NCBI GenBank assembly: GCA_963620035.1
Contig: CAVEXN010000007.1
Location: 21,486 to 85,485 of the forward strand
Length of the DNA stretch: 64,000 nt
Reading direction: 5' to 3'
Source: F23-D06 sp963620035
GTDB lineage: Bacteria; Bacteroidota; Bacteroidia; Bacteroidales; WCHB1-69
Numbering within the stretch: position 1 is the first letter of the stretch; every line of letters begins with the position of its first letter. Both the position numbers and the translations under genes were made by a program. The notes under the pieces were generated by a model. It had not been told where the DNA came from and did no database searches. It saw nothing but the letters and a program-made list of their open reading frames with translations. Shown here in pieces: positions 42,083-49,922 of this stretch.

Positions 42083-42949
42083 TTTTTTCAGCAATCAAAA
42101 AACTCAAAAAACATCAGGTTATTATTTTGGAAAGACATACTCGACATCACGACACAGACAACACACCATATCGTCTTTACAAAGGCGCATGGGTCTTTAA
42201 TGGCAACCCGAGCGAAGAAACTGAGTTGTCGAAAGATTCTGCAAAACGGCTGTTAAAAAACGGAGGTGCGTTGGTGCGGAATGTCTATGGTTTTGACTGT
42301 GCATCGGAAACCAATTTCTGGTATGTGCTGAAAGACTCTTTTGGCGGCATGGAAGAGTTGCCCTCTAAAGTCCGCAACTGTATTCGGCGCGCTTTGAAAA
42401 CCTATCATATTAAAATAATAACTAACGAAGAATTCAGAATAATTGCCCGTGACATTTACAACGAAGTCATTGGCAGTTACAAGGTGAAAGCGACAACGGT
42501 TTCTCAGTCTGACATTGACGAGATTGCGCAAATGCCTTTTCATGAGTTTTGGGTGTTTACAGAAAAGACATGGGTAAGGCCGTGGCGGTGGCCAGGAACT
42601 GGTTTTCGGTGATTATTGTGACTACAGCACGCTCAAAGCCTTGCCAGAAGCCCTCCACAATTCCACCTATCCTTATTACGGTTTGTTATACGAAATGAAC
42701 CGGCATTACCTGCAAGAAAAACGTATGCGATATGTTTGCGACGGGGCCCGAACCGTCACGGGGCATTCAAACATCCAAAAATTCCTTGTCGATAAGTTTA
42801 ATTTCCGGAAAGCCTATTGCCGTCTGAAAATCTATTACAAACCATGGATGAAATTATTGGTGAATGTCATTTATCCTTTTCGAAAAGTTATGCCCAATCA
42901 AGTGCGGGGAATCTTGAATATGGAGGCAATGTGCCGCGGTGAAATGTAA
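42079..42949 (+). pseudogene. FemAB/GNAT-like conserved protein, two -1 frameshifts
   Basis: The ATG at 42079 overlaps the C10 stop. The first frame has PYRLYKGAWVFNG, GGALVRNVYGFD and FWYVLKDSFGGMEELPSKVRN, then runs out of frame near 42567 and stops at 42612. Adding one base near 42567 gives GKAVAVARNW; a second added G near 42597 gives VFGDYCDYSTLKALPEALHN and joins the last frame (YEMNRHYLQEKRMRYVCDGAR to MEAMCRGEM). The rebuilt protein of about 290 residues resembles a Bacteroidales family of FemAB-like acyltransferase fold often near surface-polysaccharide genes; that link is from memory. It is inactive unless the two losses are sequencing errors. Confidence 0.75.
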
Positions 42950-42960
42950 CGGGAACCAAA

Positions 42961-42997
42961 ACAGAGGGGGCTGATTTTAACTCAGCCCCCCCTCTGT
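42961..42997. terminator. Bidirectional hairpin between convergent genes
   Basis: CAGAGGGGG-CTGA (42962-42974) pairs with TCAG-CCCCCCCTCTG (42982-42996), a strong stem between the FemAB-like gene and the convergent small membrane protein gene. There is no long T run, so termination may be weak or rely on Rho. Confidence 0.65.
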
Positions 42998-43014
42998 TAC
43001 TGCCTAAATGCAAT

Positions 43015-43257
43015 TCATTCTTTCTCAGACTGTTTGGCCGTATATTTCTTTTCTATCAGATGAAACAGGAAGAAGGCGACAAGGAACATAAAGCCCCACA
43101 AAAAGAACACATCATTGAGCCAGTCCTTGACCTGGAAACTATCTTTGCTCAAGAGATTATCCAAAAGGGTGCATATTACATCAATCAATAACGAAACGCA
43201 AATAAAATAAAGGTATTTGTGTTTCAAACATTTTTCGGGAGATATCAATGGTTTCAT
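43015..43257 (-). CDS. Small membrane protein (80 aa)
   Basis: Two hydrophobic segments, YLYFICVSLLIDVICTLLD (about 15-33) and VFFLWGFMFLVAFFLFHLI (about 50-68), are joined by a polar loop of about 16 residues. The ends are charged (MKPLISPEKCLKHK and EKKYTAKQSEKE). It starts 46 bases after the glycine-zipper lipoprotein stop, with no promoter core between, so it is probably cotranscribed with it. An immunity-like partner role is a guess based only on position and shape. No family is recognised. Confidence 0.62.
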   Translation of the reverse strand: MKPLISPEKCLKHKYLYFICVSLLIDVICTLLDNLLSKDSFQVKDWLNDVFFLWGFMFLVAFFLFHLIEKKYTAKQSEKE

Positions 43258-43303
43258 AATAGGATATTATTTAGTGCTCATTTTTCGATTGTTTGTTTTG
43301 TTA

Positions 43304-44185
43304 TTAAGGCTTAATAAGTTTCCCCACACAATAACCTGCGGATTGCCCACAGCCTCCTGCCATTGCCCCTGCTGCTACCCCCGGTCCTGTTGCAGCACCT
43401 ATCATTGCGCCAGTTACTGCTCCTTCTGCATCAGCCGCCACAATGGGCCTGACATCATTCCAAACCTGCTTTGCGACAGATTTAAACTTATCCCATCTGG
43501 GACCTTTTTGGTCTCCATACAAATATTGCGTTATGTAGTCTATAGAACTCATATAAACATCAACAAACAGTTTAGAATAAAAATATTCATCTTTTTTGTT
43601 ATTGCTGCTTAACGTTTCGAGAGAATCTTTAATAAGTGAACTCATTCTTGAAGTAAAATCTTCAAATGAAGAGGATTGCTCTATGATAGAGTATGCCTGA
43701 TTGTCAACTTTTTTACAATTATTTTCAAGGAGGCTGACATCAATGTTTTCAACAACAGCACCTATGTTGTCATTGAGTTCTGTTAAAAGGGTGAAATCAA
43801 AATCAGTATTTATCACATTCGATGCCCCACAGAACAAATCCCATGTCATCTCCTGAGTGATGTCGTCAATAGTTTCGTCAACAATACTAACTGTGGCAAA
43901 GTCTTGGGTTCGTATTTTTTCAGCCACATAATCTATGATTTCTTCATATGCGGATTTATTGACAACCGTAATAGAAAGACACTGGTTTTGAAGAAAATCA
44001 TACATCGTTTCGGAATGAAATGAAGCAATTTCGGTCGCCATTGCGTCAATTTCATTAATAGTAAGTTCGTTTAGCGACGAATTGTGAGAAACTCTTCTGG
44101 TCTGATTGTTGTTTTCTTTTTCACAAGAAAAACATAAGAAACACAAAAATGCGAAAATGCAAAATAAATTTAGTTTTTTTGACAT
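43304..44185 (-). CDS. Lipoprotein with C-terminal glycine-zipper segment (293 aa)
   Basis: The signal MSKKLNLFCIFAFLCFLCFSC ends in a lipobox FSC with Cys21. Residues about 22-235 are polar, helical and acidic (TINEIDAMATEIASFHSET, ENIDVSLLENNCKKVDNQAY). The last 45 residues change character: after WDKFKSVAKQVWNDVRP comes AVTGAMIGAATGPGVAAGAM and GGCGQSAGYCVGKLIKP, a GxxxG-rich glycine zipper like those of small bacteriocins and membrane-inserting peptides. The contrast suggests a lipid-anchored carrier of a membrane-active tail. No homologue is recognised. A TACTTTTG promoter lies 58 bases upstream. Confidence 0.75.
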   Translation of the reverse strand: MSKKLNLFCIFAFLCFLCFSCEKENNNQTRRVSHNSSLNELTINEIDAMATEIASFHSETMYDFLQNQCLSITVVNKSAYEEIIDYVAEKIRTQDFATVSIVDETIDDITQEMTWDLFCGASNVINTDFDFTLLTELNDNIGAVVENIDVSLLENNCKKVDNQAYSIIEQSSSFEDFTSRMSSLIKDSLETLSSNNKKDEYFYSKLFVDVYMSSIDYITQYLYGDQKGPRWDKFKSVAKQVWNDVRPIVAADAEGAVTGAMIGAATGPGVAAGAMAGGCGQSAGYCVGKLIKP

Positions 44186-44243
44186 TGCTTAATTGAAAAA
44201 ATTAGTTTTTCTTTAGTTTTTATGCCTTGTTGCAACAGACGTG

Positions 44244-44251
44244 CAAAAGTA
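44244..44251 (-). promoter_or_regulatory. Promoter -7 box for the glycine-zipper lipoprotein
   Basis: TACTTTTG on the minus strand fits TAnnTTTG, 58 bases before the ATG at 44185. Confidence 0.55.
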
Positions 44252-44396
44252 AAAAAAACCGATGCGTTTCCCTTTGACTATTAGTGCTTTTTCAAAAAAT
44301 GTAAATTCAAGTCTTTCAAACAATAAGATATTAAAAATGGAAGTATTGCATTCTTTCCGAGATAAGTCCAACGTCGACAGTTATAAAGCGTGGGAG

Positions 44397-44428
44397 CAGG
44401 ACGGTCCGCCGTACGGCGGACCGTCCTG
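44397..44428. repeat. Perfect 32-bp palindrome
   Basis: The 16 bases 44397-44412 (CAGGACGGTCCGCCGT) and the next 16 (ACGGCGGACCGTCCTG) are exact reverse complements with no loop, followed by seven A. Read on the minus strand it has a short T run after the stem, so it could be a terminator, but it sits between two divergent promoters. The GC-rich palindrome contrasts sharply with the AT-rich flanks. Confidence 0.85.
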
Positions 44429-44462
44429 AAAAAAATGCCACTTTTGCGGTCTCAAAAAAACG

Positions 44463-44470
44463 TAAATTTG
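44463..44470 (+). promoter_or_regulatory. Promoter -7 box for the small lipoprotein unit
   Basis: TAAATTTG fits TAnnTTTG, 61 bases before the ATG at 44532. A TTTG at 44443-44446 is a possible -33, at a short spacing of 16. Confidence 0.5.
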
Positions 44471-44531
44471 CCTTTTTTTGTAAAAAAAGCAAATGTTTTA
44501 TCGTTAAACACATAAAATATTGATTAATAAT

Positions 44532-44852
44532 ATGATAAAATACAAATTTTACAAAAAAGGGAAAAATGTATTGTTCCATTTTGTTATAGCATTGCTCACC
44601 TTTTCTTGTTCAACTAAAAACAATGAAGAGAACATTCAAAAAAATCAACGTTTCACGTCTGATTGGTCAACATACAATTGGATTTCAGATGGAAGGCAAT
44701 TAAACAATTGTATGAGGTATCAGATGGACGGACATCTTGAAACAACAATAGGAACCTTGATGTTCATAGGCGGGCTGCCTTTCTCGGCACTTTCGGACAT
44801 TGTAATCTGCAACGAGGAAATAGTATGTGGATATTGGGGTCATGTTAAATAG
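44532..44852 (+). CDS. Small lipoprotein (106 aa)
   Basis: A signal KYKFYKKGKNVLFHFVIALL ends in the lipobox TFSC with Cys about 26. The mature part of about 80 residues ends in GTLMFIGGLPFSALSDIVIC, faintly like the DLPLSLVADT end of YceK/YidQ lipoproteins; I would not name it on that basis. ATG at 44532 is chosen over an in-frame TTG at 44520. It heads a run of three small genes on the plus strand, spaced 15 and 7 bases, so they are probably one transcript. Confidence 0.65.
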   Translation: MIKYKFYKKGKNVLFHFVIALLTFSCSTKNNEENIQKNQRFTSDWSTYNWISDGRQLNNCMRYQMDGHLETTIGTLMFIGGLPFSALSDIVICNEEIVCGYWGHVK

Positions 44853-44867
44853 CATAAAGAGCTTTCT

Positions 44868-45065
44868 ATGAACACTTTTCTTTTTCGTTTTCTAATTTGT
44901 TTTTTGGTCGTCTGGTGCATTTTATGGATAATCTCTTGTGTGCTAGTTGTCCGAAAAATGATAAAAGACCATTATTCTGCCAGCCGGGTCATTTCCTGGA
45001 TGTGGCTCGCGCTGCTGACCTGGGGCATCATTTTCCCGTTTATTCTTGCAGAACCCTCAAAATAG
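44868..45065 (+). CDS. Small membrane protein (65 aa)
   Basis: Two hydrophobic segments, FLFRFLICFLVVWCILWIIS (about 4-23) and VISWMWLALLTWGIIFPFIL (about 41-60), flank a basic loop (RKMIKDHYSASR). It starts 15 bases after the small lipoprotein and ends seven bases before the next gene. The layout of short membrane proteins in series resembles the following gene. No family is recognised. Confidence 0.6.
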   Translation: MNTFLFRFLICFLVVWCILWIISCVLVVRKMIKDHYSASRVISWMWLALLTWGIIFPFILAEPSK

Positions 45066-45072
45066 TGCTGCT

Positions 45073-45393
45073 ATGATTATCTACAATGTCATCTTCTCTG
45101 TTTATTTTGTCTTGGTTGGTCTGTTTTGGATTTACCTTTTCATACTCCGCGCTAAAAAGAAACTGACTACCGCCTTGTTGATTGCCTGGATGATGAGCGG
45201 AGCCAATCCCATCGGACTGATACTGTTTTTCTGCTTCCACCATAGATTTGTAAAGCCGTCAGTTTCAGAACAATACAGCATTGTTGAAGATTTTCTTTCC
45301 GCCCCCAACAGAGACAATCCCAGAGACAGTGAAGAGATTGACAGGGTGAATGTGATTATCCCTGAAGGCTCTACTCGAAACGGACAGCCTTGA
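45073..45393 (+). CDS. Small membrane protein with cytosolic tail (106 aa)
   Basis: Hydrophobic segments at about 3-24 (IYNVIFSVYFVLVGLFWIYL) and 34-56 (ALLIAWMMSGANPIGLILFF) are separated by RAKKK. A polar tail of about 50 residues follows, acidic in its second half (DNPRDSEEIDRV). The N-terminal half is similar in plan to the 65-aa gene before it, so the two may share ancestry. The ATG at 45073 is preferred over an in-frame TTG at 45046. Its last 23 bases overlap the convergent FtsX-type permease gene. Confidence 0.6.
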   Translation: MIIYNVIFSVYFVLVGLFWIYLFILRAKKKLTTALLIAWMMSGANPIGLILFFCFHHRFVKPSVSEQYSIVEDFLSAPNRDNPRDSEEIDRVNVIIPEGSTRNGQP

Positions 45394-46618
45394 CGGGTGT
45401 TGTTTTCCGGGCCACCGCCCAAGCAGGCACTACAAGCACGGCCATACAGCAAAGCAACACGCCAATATTCAAGACAGCCACATCCCACACTTCAAACTGC
45501 ACCGGCACGTAACGGACATAATATGTGGCAGGGTCGAGTTTCACGAGATGAAAATGCTGCTGCAACATTCCGACCCCCAGGGCAATGACATTACCCACCA
45601 GCAGTCCTCCTGTCAATATCCGTGCTGCCACCAGCATAAACAGGCGCACAACATGCCGTGTTTTCATTCCCAATGACTTCAGGATGCCAATCGTCTGCGT
45701 CTGCTCCAATGCCACAATGAAAAATACCGACATCATTGTGACCATACAGACACACATCGTGATGATGAGCAGCACCGCCACATTGGTGTCAAAGAGCGCA
45801 ATCCACTCGAATATTTCAGGATAAAGTTGGCGTACCGTTTCGGCTTTCATTCCATATCCGATGTGGCGGTGTATATAGTCGCCCGTCTCGTCGAGGCGGC
45901 TGTAGTCGGTGATCCTCACTTCCACGCCGCTCACCTGGCTGCTGTCCCACCCGTTGAGTTTCTGCACTTGCCGCATGTCAACGAGCGCGAAGCGGCTGTC
46001 GTATTCCGGGAGTCCTGTCTCATAAATGCCGGCAACGGCAAACCGGCGTTGGCGCGGTGGGTCTTGCACAAAATACAGTTGCAATTTGTCGCCCGTCTTT
46101 ACGCACAGTTTTTCGGCCATTCTCTTGGAAATCACCACGCGGTTGTCGGTCACGGTGTCCGTCAGGCAAAGCGAGTCGCCCTCCACCATACTTTTGCCGA
46201 AAAAAGCCCAGTCAAAGTTCGCGTCAACTCCTTTCAGTACAATGCCCTCCACCTGGTCGCCGCTCTTCACAATGCCCACTTTGGTGACGAAACTTTGCAT
46301 ATTGGCAATGTCGGGACTGTTTTTAAGCGCAAGCAGGCATGGGTCTTGGCAGTCAATAGGCACCTGGTCGTATGAATAGTTCTGGTCATAGAAGGAGATG
46401 CGCACATGGTTGCCCATAGCCGAGACCTTGTCCTGGATTTCGTGTTTATACCCTGAAGTAATCCCGACAGCCAGCAGCATCACAACCACGCCAAGTGCGA
46501 CACCGGCGACGGACAGACGGATCACGGGACGGGAGAACTGGTTCTTCTCGTCTTTCAGGATGCGTTTTGCAACCATTGCAAGGAATGCCCACGAAGATTC
46601 TCTTTTTTTTGAGCACAT
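45371..46618 (-). CDS. ABC transporter permease, LolE/FtsX type
   Basis: The 415-residue protein has the MacB/FtsX permease plan: one helix (RPVIRLSVAGVALGVVVMLLAVGITSGY, about 30-52), a large periplasmic domain (about 55-265) and three C-terminal helices with IGILKSLGMKTRHVVRLF (the cytosolic coupling segment). The family extracts or exports lipoproteins or other substrates with an ATPase of the LolD/MacB group; no ATPase is adjacent here. LolC/LolE-type is the closest guess because of the short N-terminal region. It has its own promoter, divergent from the EF-G paralogue gene. Confidence 0.9.
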   Translation of the reverse strand: MCSKKRESSWAFLAMVAKRILKDEKNQFSRPVIRLSVAGVALGVVVMLLAVGITSGYKHEIQDKVSAMGNHVRISFYDQNYSYDQVPIDCQDPCLLALKNSPDIANMQSFVTKVGIVKSGDQVEGIVLKGVDANFDWAFFGKSMVEGDSLCLTDTVTDNRVVISKRMAEKLCVKTGDKLQLYFVQDPPRQRRFAVAGIYETGLPEYDSRFALVDMRQVQKLNGWDSSQVSGVEVRITDYSRLDETGDYIHRHIGYGMKAETVRQLYPEIFEWIALFDTNVAVLLIITMCVCMVTMMSVFFIVALEQTQTIGILKSLGMKTRHVVRLFMLVAARILTGGLLVGNVIALGVGMLQQHFHLVKLDPATYYVRYVPVQFEVWDVAVLNIGVLLCCMAVLVVPAWAVARKTTPVKAVRFE

Positions 46619-46648
46619 AATAAAAAAGCCTTACGATTGAAAAGCGTG

Positions 46649-46656
46649 CAAAAATA
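46649..46656 (-). promoter_or_regulatory. Promoter -7 box for the LolE-type permease
   Basis: TATTTTTG on the minus strand fits TAnnTTTG, 30 bases before the ATG at 46618. Confidence 0.5.
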
Positions 46657-46725
46657 CGATTATTTTGTGTCTCAGAAATGTTGTTTTCTCCCAAGGATTC
46701 AGGCGGCATTATTATAAAAAAAGTG

Positions 46726-46733
46726 TATATTTG
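46726..46733 (+). promoter_or_regulatory. Promoter -7 box for the EF-G paralogue
   Basis: TATATTTG fits TAnnTTTG and gives a leader of about 45 bases before the ATG at 46784. No Cur-type binding site can be judged by eye. Confidence 0.5.
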
Positions 46734-46783
46734 CCGCCGTTTACATTATAATAATCATTATTCCAATCTAATATTAATTCATA

Positions 46784-48913
46784 ATGAAAATCTATCAAAC
46801 AAAAGAGATCAGAAATATTGCCCTTATAGGCGGTAACCGTGTAGGTAAAACGACCTTGGCCGAGGCAATGGCGTTTCATGGCGGTGTCATCAGCAGAAGA
46901 GGGACGGTCGAAGACAAGAATACGATATCTGACTATCGTGACGTGGAGCTGGAAAGACAGCAGTCGATACAGAGCACGGTAATGTACGCTGAATTTGGGG
47001 GGACGAAAATCAATATGGTTGATTGTCCCGGCTTTGATGATTTCATTGGTGAAACGATAGGCGCTTTGCGTGTGGTTGATACAGCGTTGATGGTGATCAA
47101 TGCCCAGAATGGCGTGGATGTGGGGGCCGAAATCCAATGGCGCCGCACTAAGGCTATGGATGTGCCCGTTATGTTCGTTGTCAACCAACTCGACCATGAG
47201 AAAGCCAACTTTGACGAAACCTTGCATCAACTTAAGGAGTATTTCGGCGGCAGCGTGATGCCGTTGCAGTATCCTGTCAATGCCGGTGTCGGATTCGACG
47301 CTGTCATTGACCTCCTCCAGATGAAGATGCTCAAATTCCCGGTCAACGGCGGGAAAATGACCGTTGAAGATATTCCTGCCGACCAGCAGAACAAGGCAGA
47401 AGAGATGCACAATGCCCTGATTGAAGCTGCTGCCGAAAATGACGAAGCTCTTATGGACAAGTTCTTTGAAGAAGGAACCCTGTCGGAAGAGGATATGGTG
47501 AAAGGTCTGAAACTCGGCATTGCCAACCGCGGTACTTTCCCTGTGATTTGCGTGGCATCCAAAACAGACCAGGGCATTGACCGTCTGCTCGACCTTGTGG
47601 TGAAGAATTGCCCTACGCCGGATGAGGGCCGCGTCATGAAAGCCACCAACGGCAATACGCACGCTTTCAACGTCGCTGAACCTTTCGTCGGATTTATCTT
47701 CAAGACTACGATTGAACAACACCTCGGCGAAGTCGCTTTCATGAAAGTTTGCGACGGCACCATCAGCAAGGCCGATGATGTGATGAACAACAATACCAGC
47801 ACCAAGGAAAGAATTTCCCAACTTCTTGTTTTTGCAGGCAAGAACAGAGTGGAGGTGGAAAAGGCAGTTGCCGGCGATATAGTCGCTACCATCAAACTGA
47901 AGTCCACACCGACCAATACGACGCTTGTGGCCAAGGGCGATGACATTATCGAGCCGACGGTCTATCCGGATCCTAAATTCCGTACGGCTGTTAAAGCAAA
48001 AAACAGCGCAGACGATGAAAAACTTGGTCAAGTGCTCAACGAAATCCGCAAAACCGACCCGACATTCCTGATGGAACAATCGAAAGAGCTGAAGCAGATG
48101 ATCATTTCAGGACAGGGCGAACAACACCTCAACATTGTAAAGTGGATGATTGAGAAACTCAATAAGATTGATGTTGAATATTACGCTCCCAAGATTCCGT
48201 ACCGTGAAACGATTACGAAGTCGGCAGAGGCAATGTACCGCCACAAAAAACAGTCGGGCGGTTCCGGTCAGTTCGGTGAGGTTCACATGCTTATTGAGTC
48301 CTATTATGACGGCATGCCGACTCAGACCAAGTACCCGATTCGTGCAACGGAAACGTATGACCTGCCATGGGGCGGCAAACTGATATACAACAACTGTATC
48401 GTGGGCGGTGCCATCGACGCCCGTTTTATGCCGGCAATTCTGAAGGGCATTATGGAAAAGATGGAAGAAGGCCCGCTCACAGGTTCATACGCCCGTGATA
48501 TCGTGGTCAATATTTATGACGGTAAAATGCACCCCGTCGATTCCAACGAGTTGGCATTCAAACTGGCAGGCCGTAATGCTTTCAAAGAGGCCTTCAAGAA
48601 TGCAGGTCCGAAGATCCTGGAACCGATTTACGATGTTGATATTTTTGTCCCATCTGACCGTATGGGCGATGTGATGACTGACCTTCAGGGGCGTCGCGGC
48701 ATTATGATGGGTATGGACAACGAGGGTTCATTCCAGATCATCCACGCCAAGATTCCGTTGGCCGAGATGAACAAGTACTCTACTACGTTGAGCTCCATCA
48801 CGTCAGGACGTGCTTCCTATAGTATGAAATTCGCAGAATATCAGCAAGTTTCGGCGGATATTCAGAGCGAAATCATCAAGAAGTACGAAGAAGAGCACAA
48901 AGACGAAGAATAA
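46784..48913 (+). CDS. fusA2: Elongation factor G paralogue (EF-G2 type)
   Basis: The 709-residue protein has all five EF-G domains: GTPase, domain II (about 290-380), and C-terminal III-V with the domain IV region YRHKKQSGGSGQFGEVH. The GTPase motifs are altered. The P-loop is GGNRVGKTT (16-24) rather than GHVDAGKTT. G3 reads DCPGF (80-84) where canonical EF-G has DTPGH, so the catalytic His is Phe84. Switch I is ELERQQSIQST in place of ERERGITI. G4 is NQLD. In Bacteroides thetaiotaomicron an EF-G2 of this type is reported to support translation without GTPase activity and to help gut colonisation. The gene is monocistronic, with a strong terminator. Confidence 0.93.
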   Translation: MKIYQTKEIRNIALIGGNRVGKTTLAEAMAFHGGVISRRGTVEDKNTISDYRDVELERQQSIQSTVMYAEFGGTKINMVDCPGFDDFIGETIGALRVVDTALMVINAQNGVDVGAEIQWRRTKAMDVPVMFVVNQLDHEKANFDETLHQLKEYFGGSVMPLQYPVNAGVGFDAVIDLLQMKMLKFPVNGGKMTVEDIPADQQNKAEEMHNALIEAAAENDEALMDKFFEEGTLSEEDMVKGLKLGIANRGTFPVICVASKTDQGIDRLLDLVVKNCPTPDEGRVMKATNGNTHAFNVAEPFVGFIFKTTIEQHLGEVAFMKVCDGTISKADDVMNNNTSTKERISQLLVFAGKNRVEVEKAVAGDIVATIKLKSTPTNTTLVAKGDDIIEPTVYPDPKFRTAVKAKNSADDEKLGQVLNEIRKTDPTFLMEQSKELKQMIISGQGEQHLNIVKWMIEKLNKIDVEYYAPKIPYRETITKSAEAMYRHKKQSGGSGQFGEVHMLIESYYDGMPTQTKYPIRATETYDLPWGGKLIYNNCIVGGAIDARFMPAILKGIMEKMEEGPLTGSYARDIVVNIYDGKMHPVDSNELAFKLAGRNAFKEAFKNAGPKILEPIYDVDIFVPSDRMGDVMTDLQGRRGIMMGMDNEGSFQIIHAKIPLAEMNKYSTTLSSITSGRASYSMKFAEYQQVSADIQSEIIKKYEEEHKDEE

Positions 48914-48950
48914 TAACTTCAGTTGCTTCTCTGCAAATTATAACACAAAA

Positions 48951-48990
48951 AAGGGCTGGCTTCTCAAGGTCGAGAGCCAGCCCTTTTCTT
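48951..48990. terminator. Bidirectional terminator between fusA2 and folP
   Basis: AAGGGCTGGCTTCTC (48951-48965) pairs with GAGAGCCAGCCCTT (48972-48985) with a small bulge. T runs follow on the plus side and A runs precede it, so it can act for both convergent genes. Confidence 0.88.
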
Positions 48991-49004
48991 TTCCCTTTCT
49001 TTTG

Positions 49005-49847
49005 TCAGTTCTGTTCTGCCAAAAACGTTGCCGCAACGATTTTGCGCACCTCGACAGCCTCTCGTACGTCATGGACGCGAAGGATGTGCGCCCCTTTCAA
49101 CAAGGCGATGGTGTTGAGCACGACAGTTCCGTTCAGTGCCTGTTCGGGTGTGCATCCGAGTACCTTGCAAATCATCGACTTGCGTGAAACACCGACCAAT
49201 AGAGGCAGGTCAAAACAGTTGAAAGCATCCAGATTCTGTAGGACAAAGTAGTTTTGTTCCAATGTCTTGCCGAACCCGAATCCGGGGTCAAGGATGACGT
49301 CGTGAGCGCCGGCTTTTCGGAGTTTTTCCAGTTGTGTGCCGAAAAAGCAGAGCATATCTTTCAAGATGTTTTCGTATTGTGTATGCTGCTGCATCTTGTC
49401 AGGTTTGGCGGGCGTGTGCATGAGGCAGTAGGGTATTTGCAGTTCTCCGACGGTCTGTATCATTTTGTCGTCAAAGGTTCCGCCCGAGACATCGTTGATC
49501 ATGTCTGCTCCGTTTTTGTATGCGGTCTCGACAACAGAGGAACGCCACGTGTCCACCGAGATGACCGCTTGGGGGAAATGTTCTCTGACCAATTGAACTG
49601 CGTGCGTTATGCGTTCGAATTCGATTCTTTCCGGAATATCTTCGGCTCCGGGACGGGTTGACATGGCACCGATATCTATAATGTCTGCCCCCTCGTCTAA
49701 AATTTGACCGGCACGATGCAGCACGGCATCTTCGGTCAGGTAGCGGCCGCCGTCGTAGAAAGAGTCGGCAGTGACGTTCAGTATGCCCATCACTAAAGGT
49801 TGTTCCAACGAGAGGAGCCTGCCCGAAAAGTTGATTTGTTTGATCAT
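49005..49847 (-). CDS. folP: Dihydropteroate synthase
   Basis: FolP joins p-aminobenzoate to dihydropterin pyrophosphate to make dihydropteroate and is the sulfonamide target. Signatures: MGILNVTADSFYDGGRY (20-36; the usual Pro of NVTPDSF is Ala here), DIIDIGAMSTRPGA (54-67), SVDTWR (96-101), ILDPGFGFGKT (164-174) and LVGVSRKSM (about 198-206). The 280-residue TIM barrel is normal. It is convergent with fusA2. A terminator for pruA lies directly before its start, leaving only eight bases, so its expression probably relies on read-through or a cryptic promoter. Confidence 0.96.
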   Translation of the reverse strand: MIKQINFSGRLLSLEQPLVMGILNVTADSFYDGGRYLTEDAVLHRAGQILDEGADIIDIGAMSTRPGAEDIPERIEFERITHAVQLVREHFPQAVISVDTWRSSVVETAYKNGADMINDVSGGTFDDKMIQTVGELQIPYCLMHTPAKPDKMQQHTQYENILKDMLCFFGTQLEKLRKAGAHDVILDPGFGFGKTLEQNYFVLQNLDAFNCFDLPLLVGVSRKSMICKVLGCTPEQALNGTVVLNTIALLKGAHILRVHDVREAVEVRKIVAATFLAEQN

Positions 49848-49854
49848 AATATGG

Positions 49855-49887
49855 AAAAAGGGTATTATAACCCATTATAACACCCTT
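49855..49887 (-). terminator. Hairpin between pruA and folP
   Basis: On the minus strand AAGGGT-TTATAA pairs with TTATAA-ACCCTT, each arm having one extra base, and five T follow. It would stop transcripts from pruA and sits eight bases before the folP ATG. Confidence 0.7.
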
Positions 49888-49922
49888 GATGTTGTTTTGT
49901 CAATCAGTACTGTTTAAAACAA

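Noticed and set aside
46712..48079. Long minus-strand open frame opposite the EF-G paralogue
   Set aside because: Antisense shadow with no recognisable protein features.
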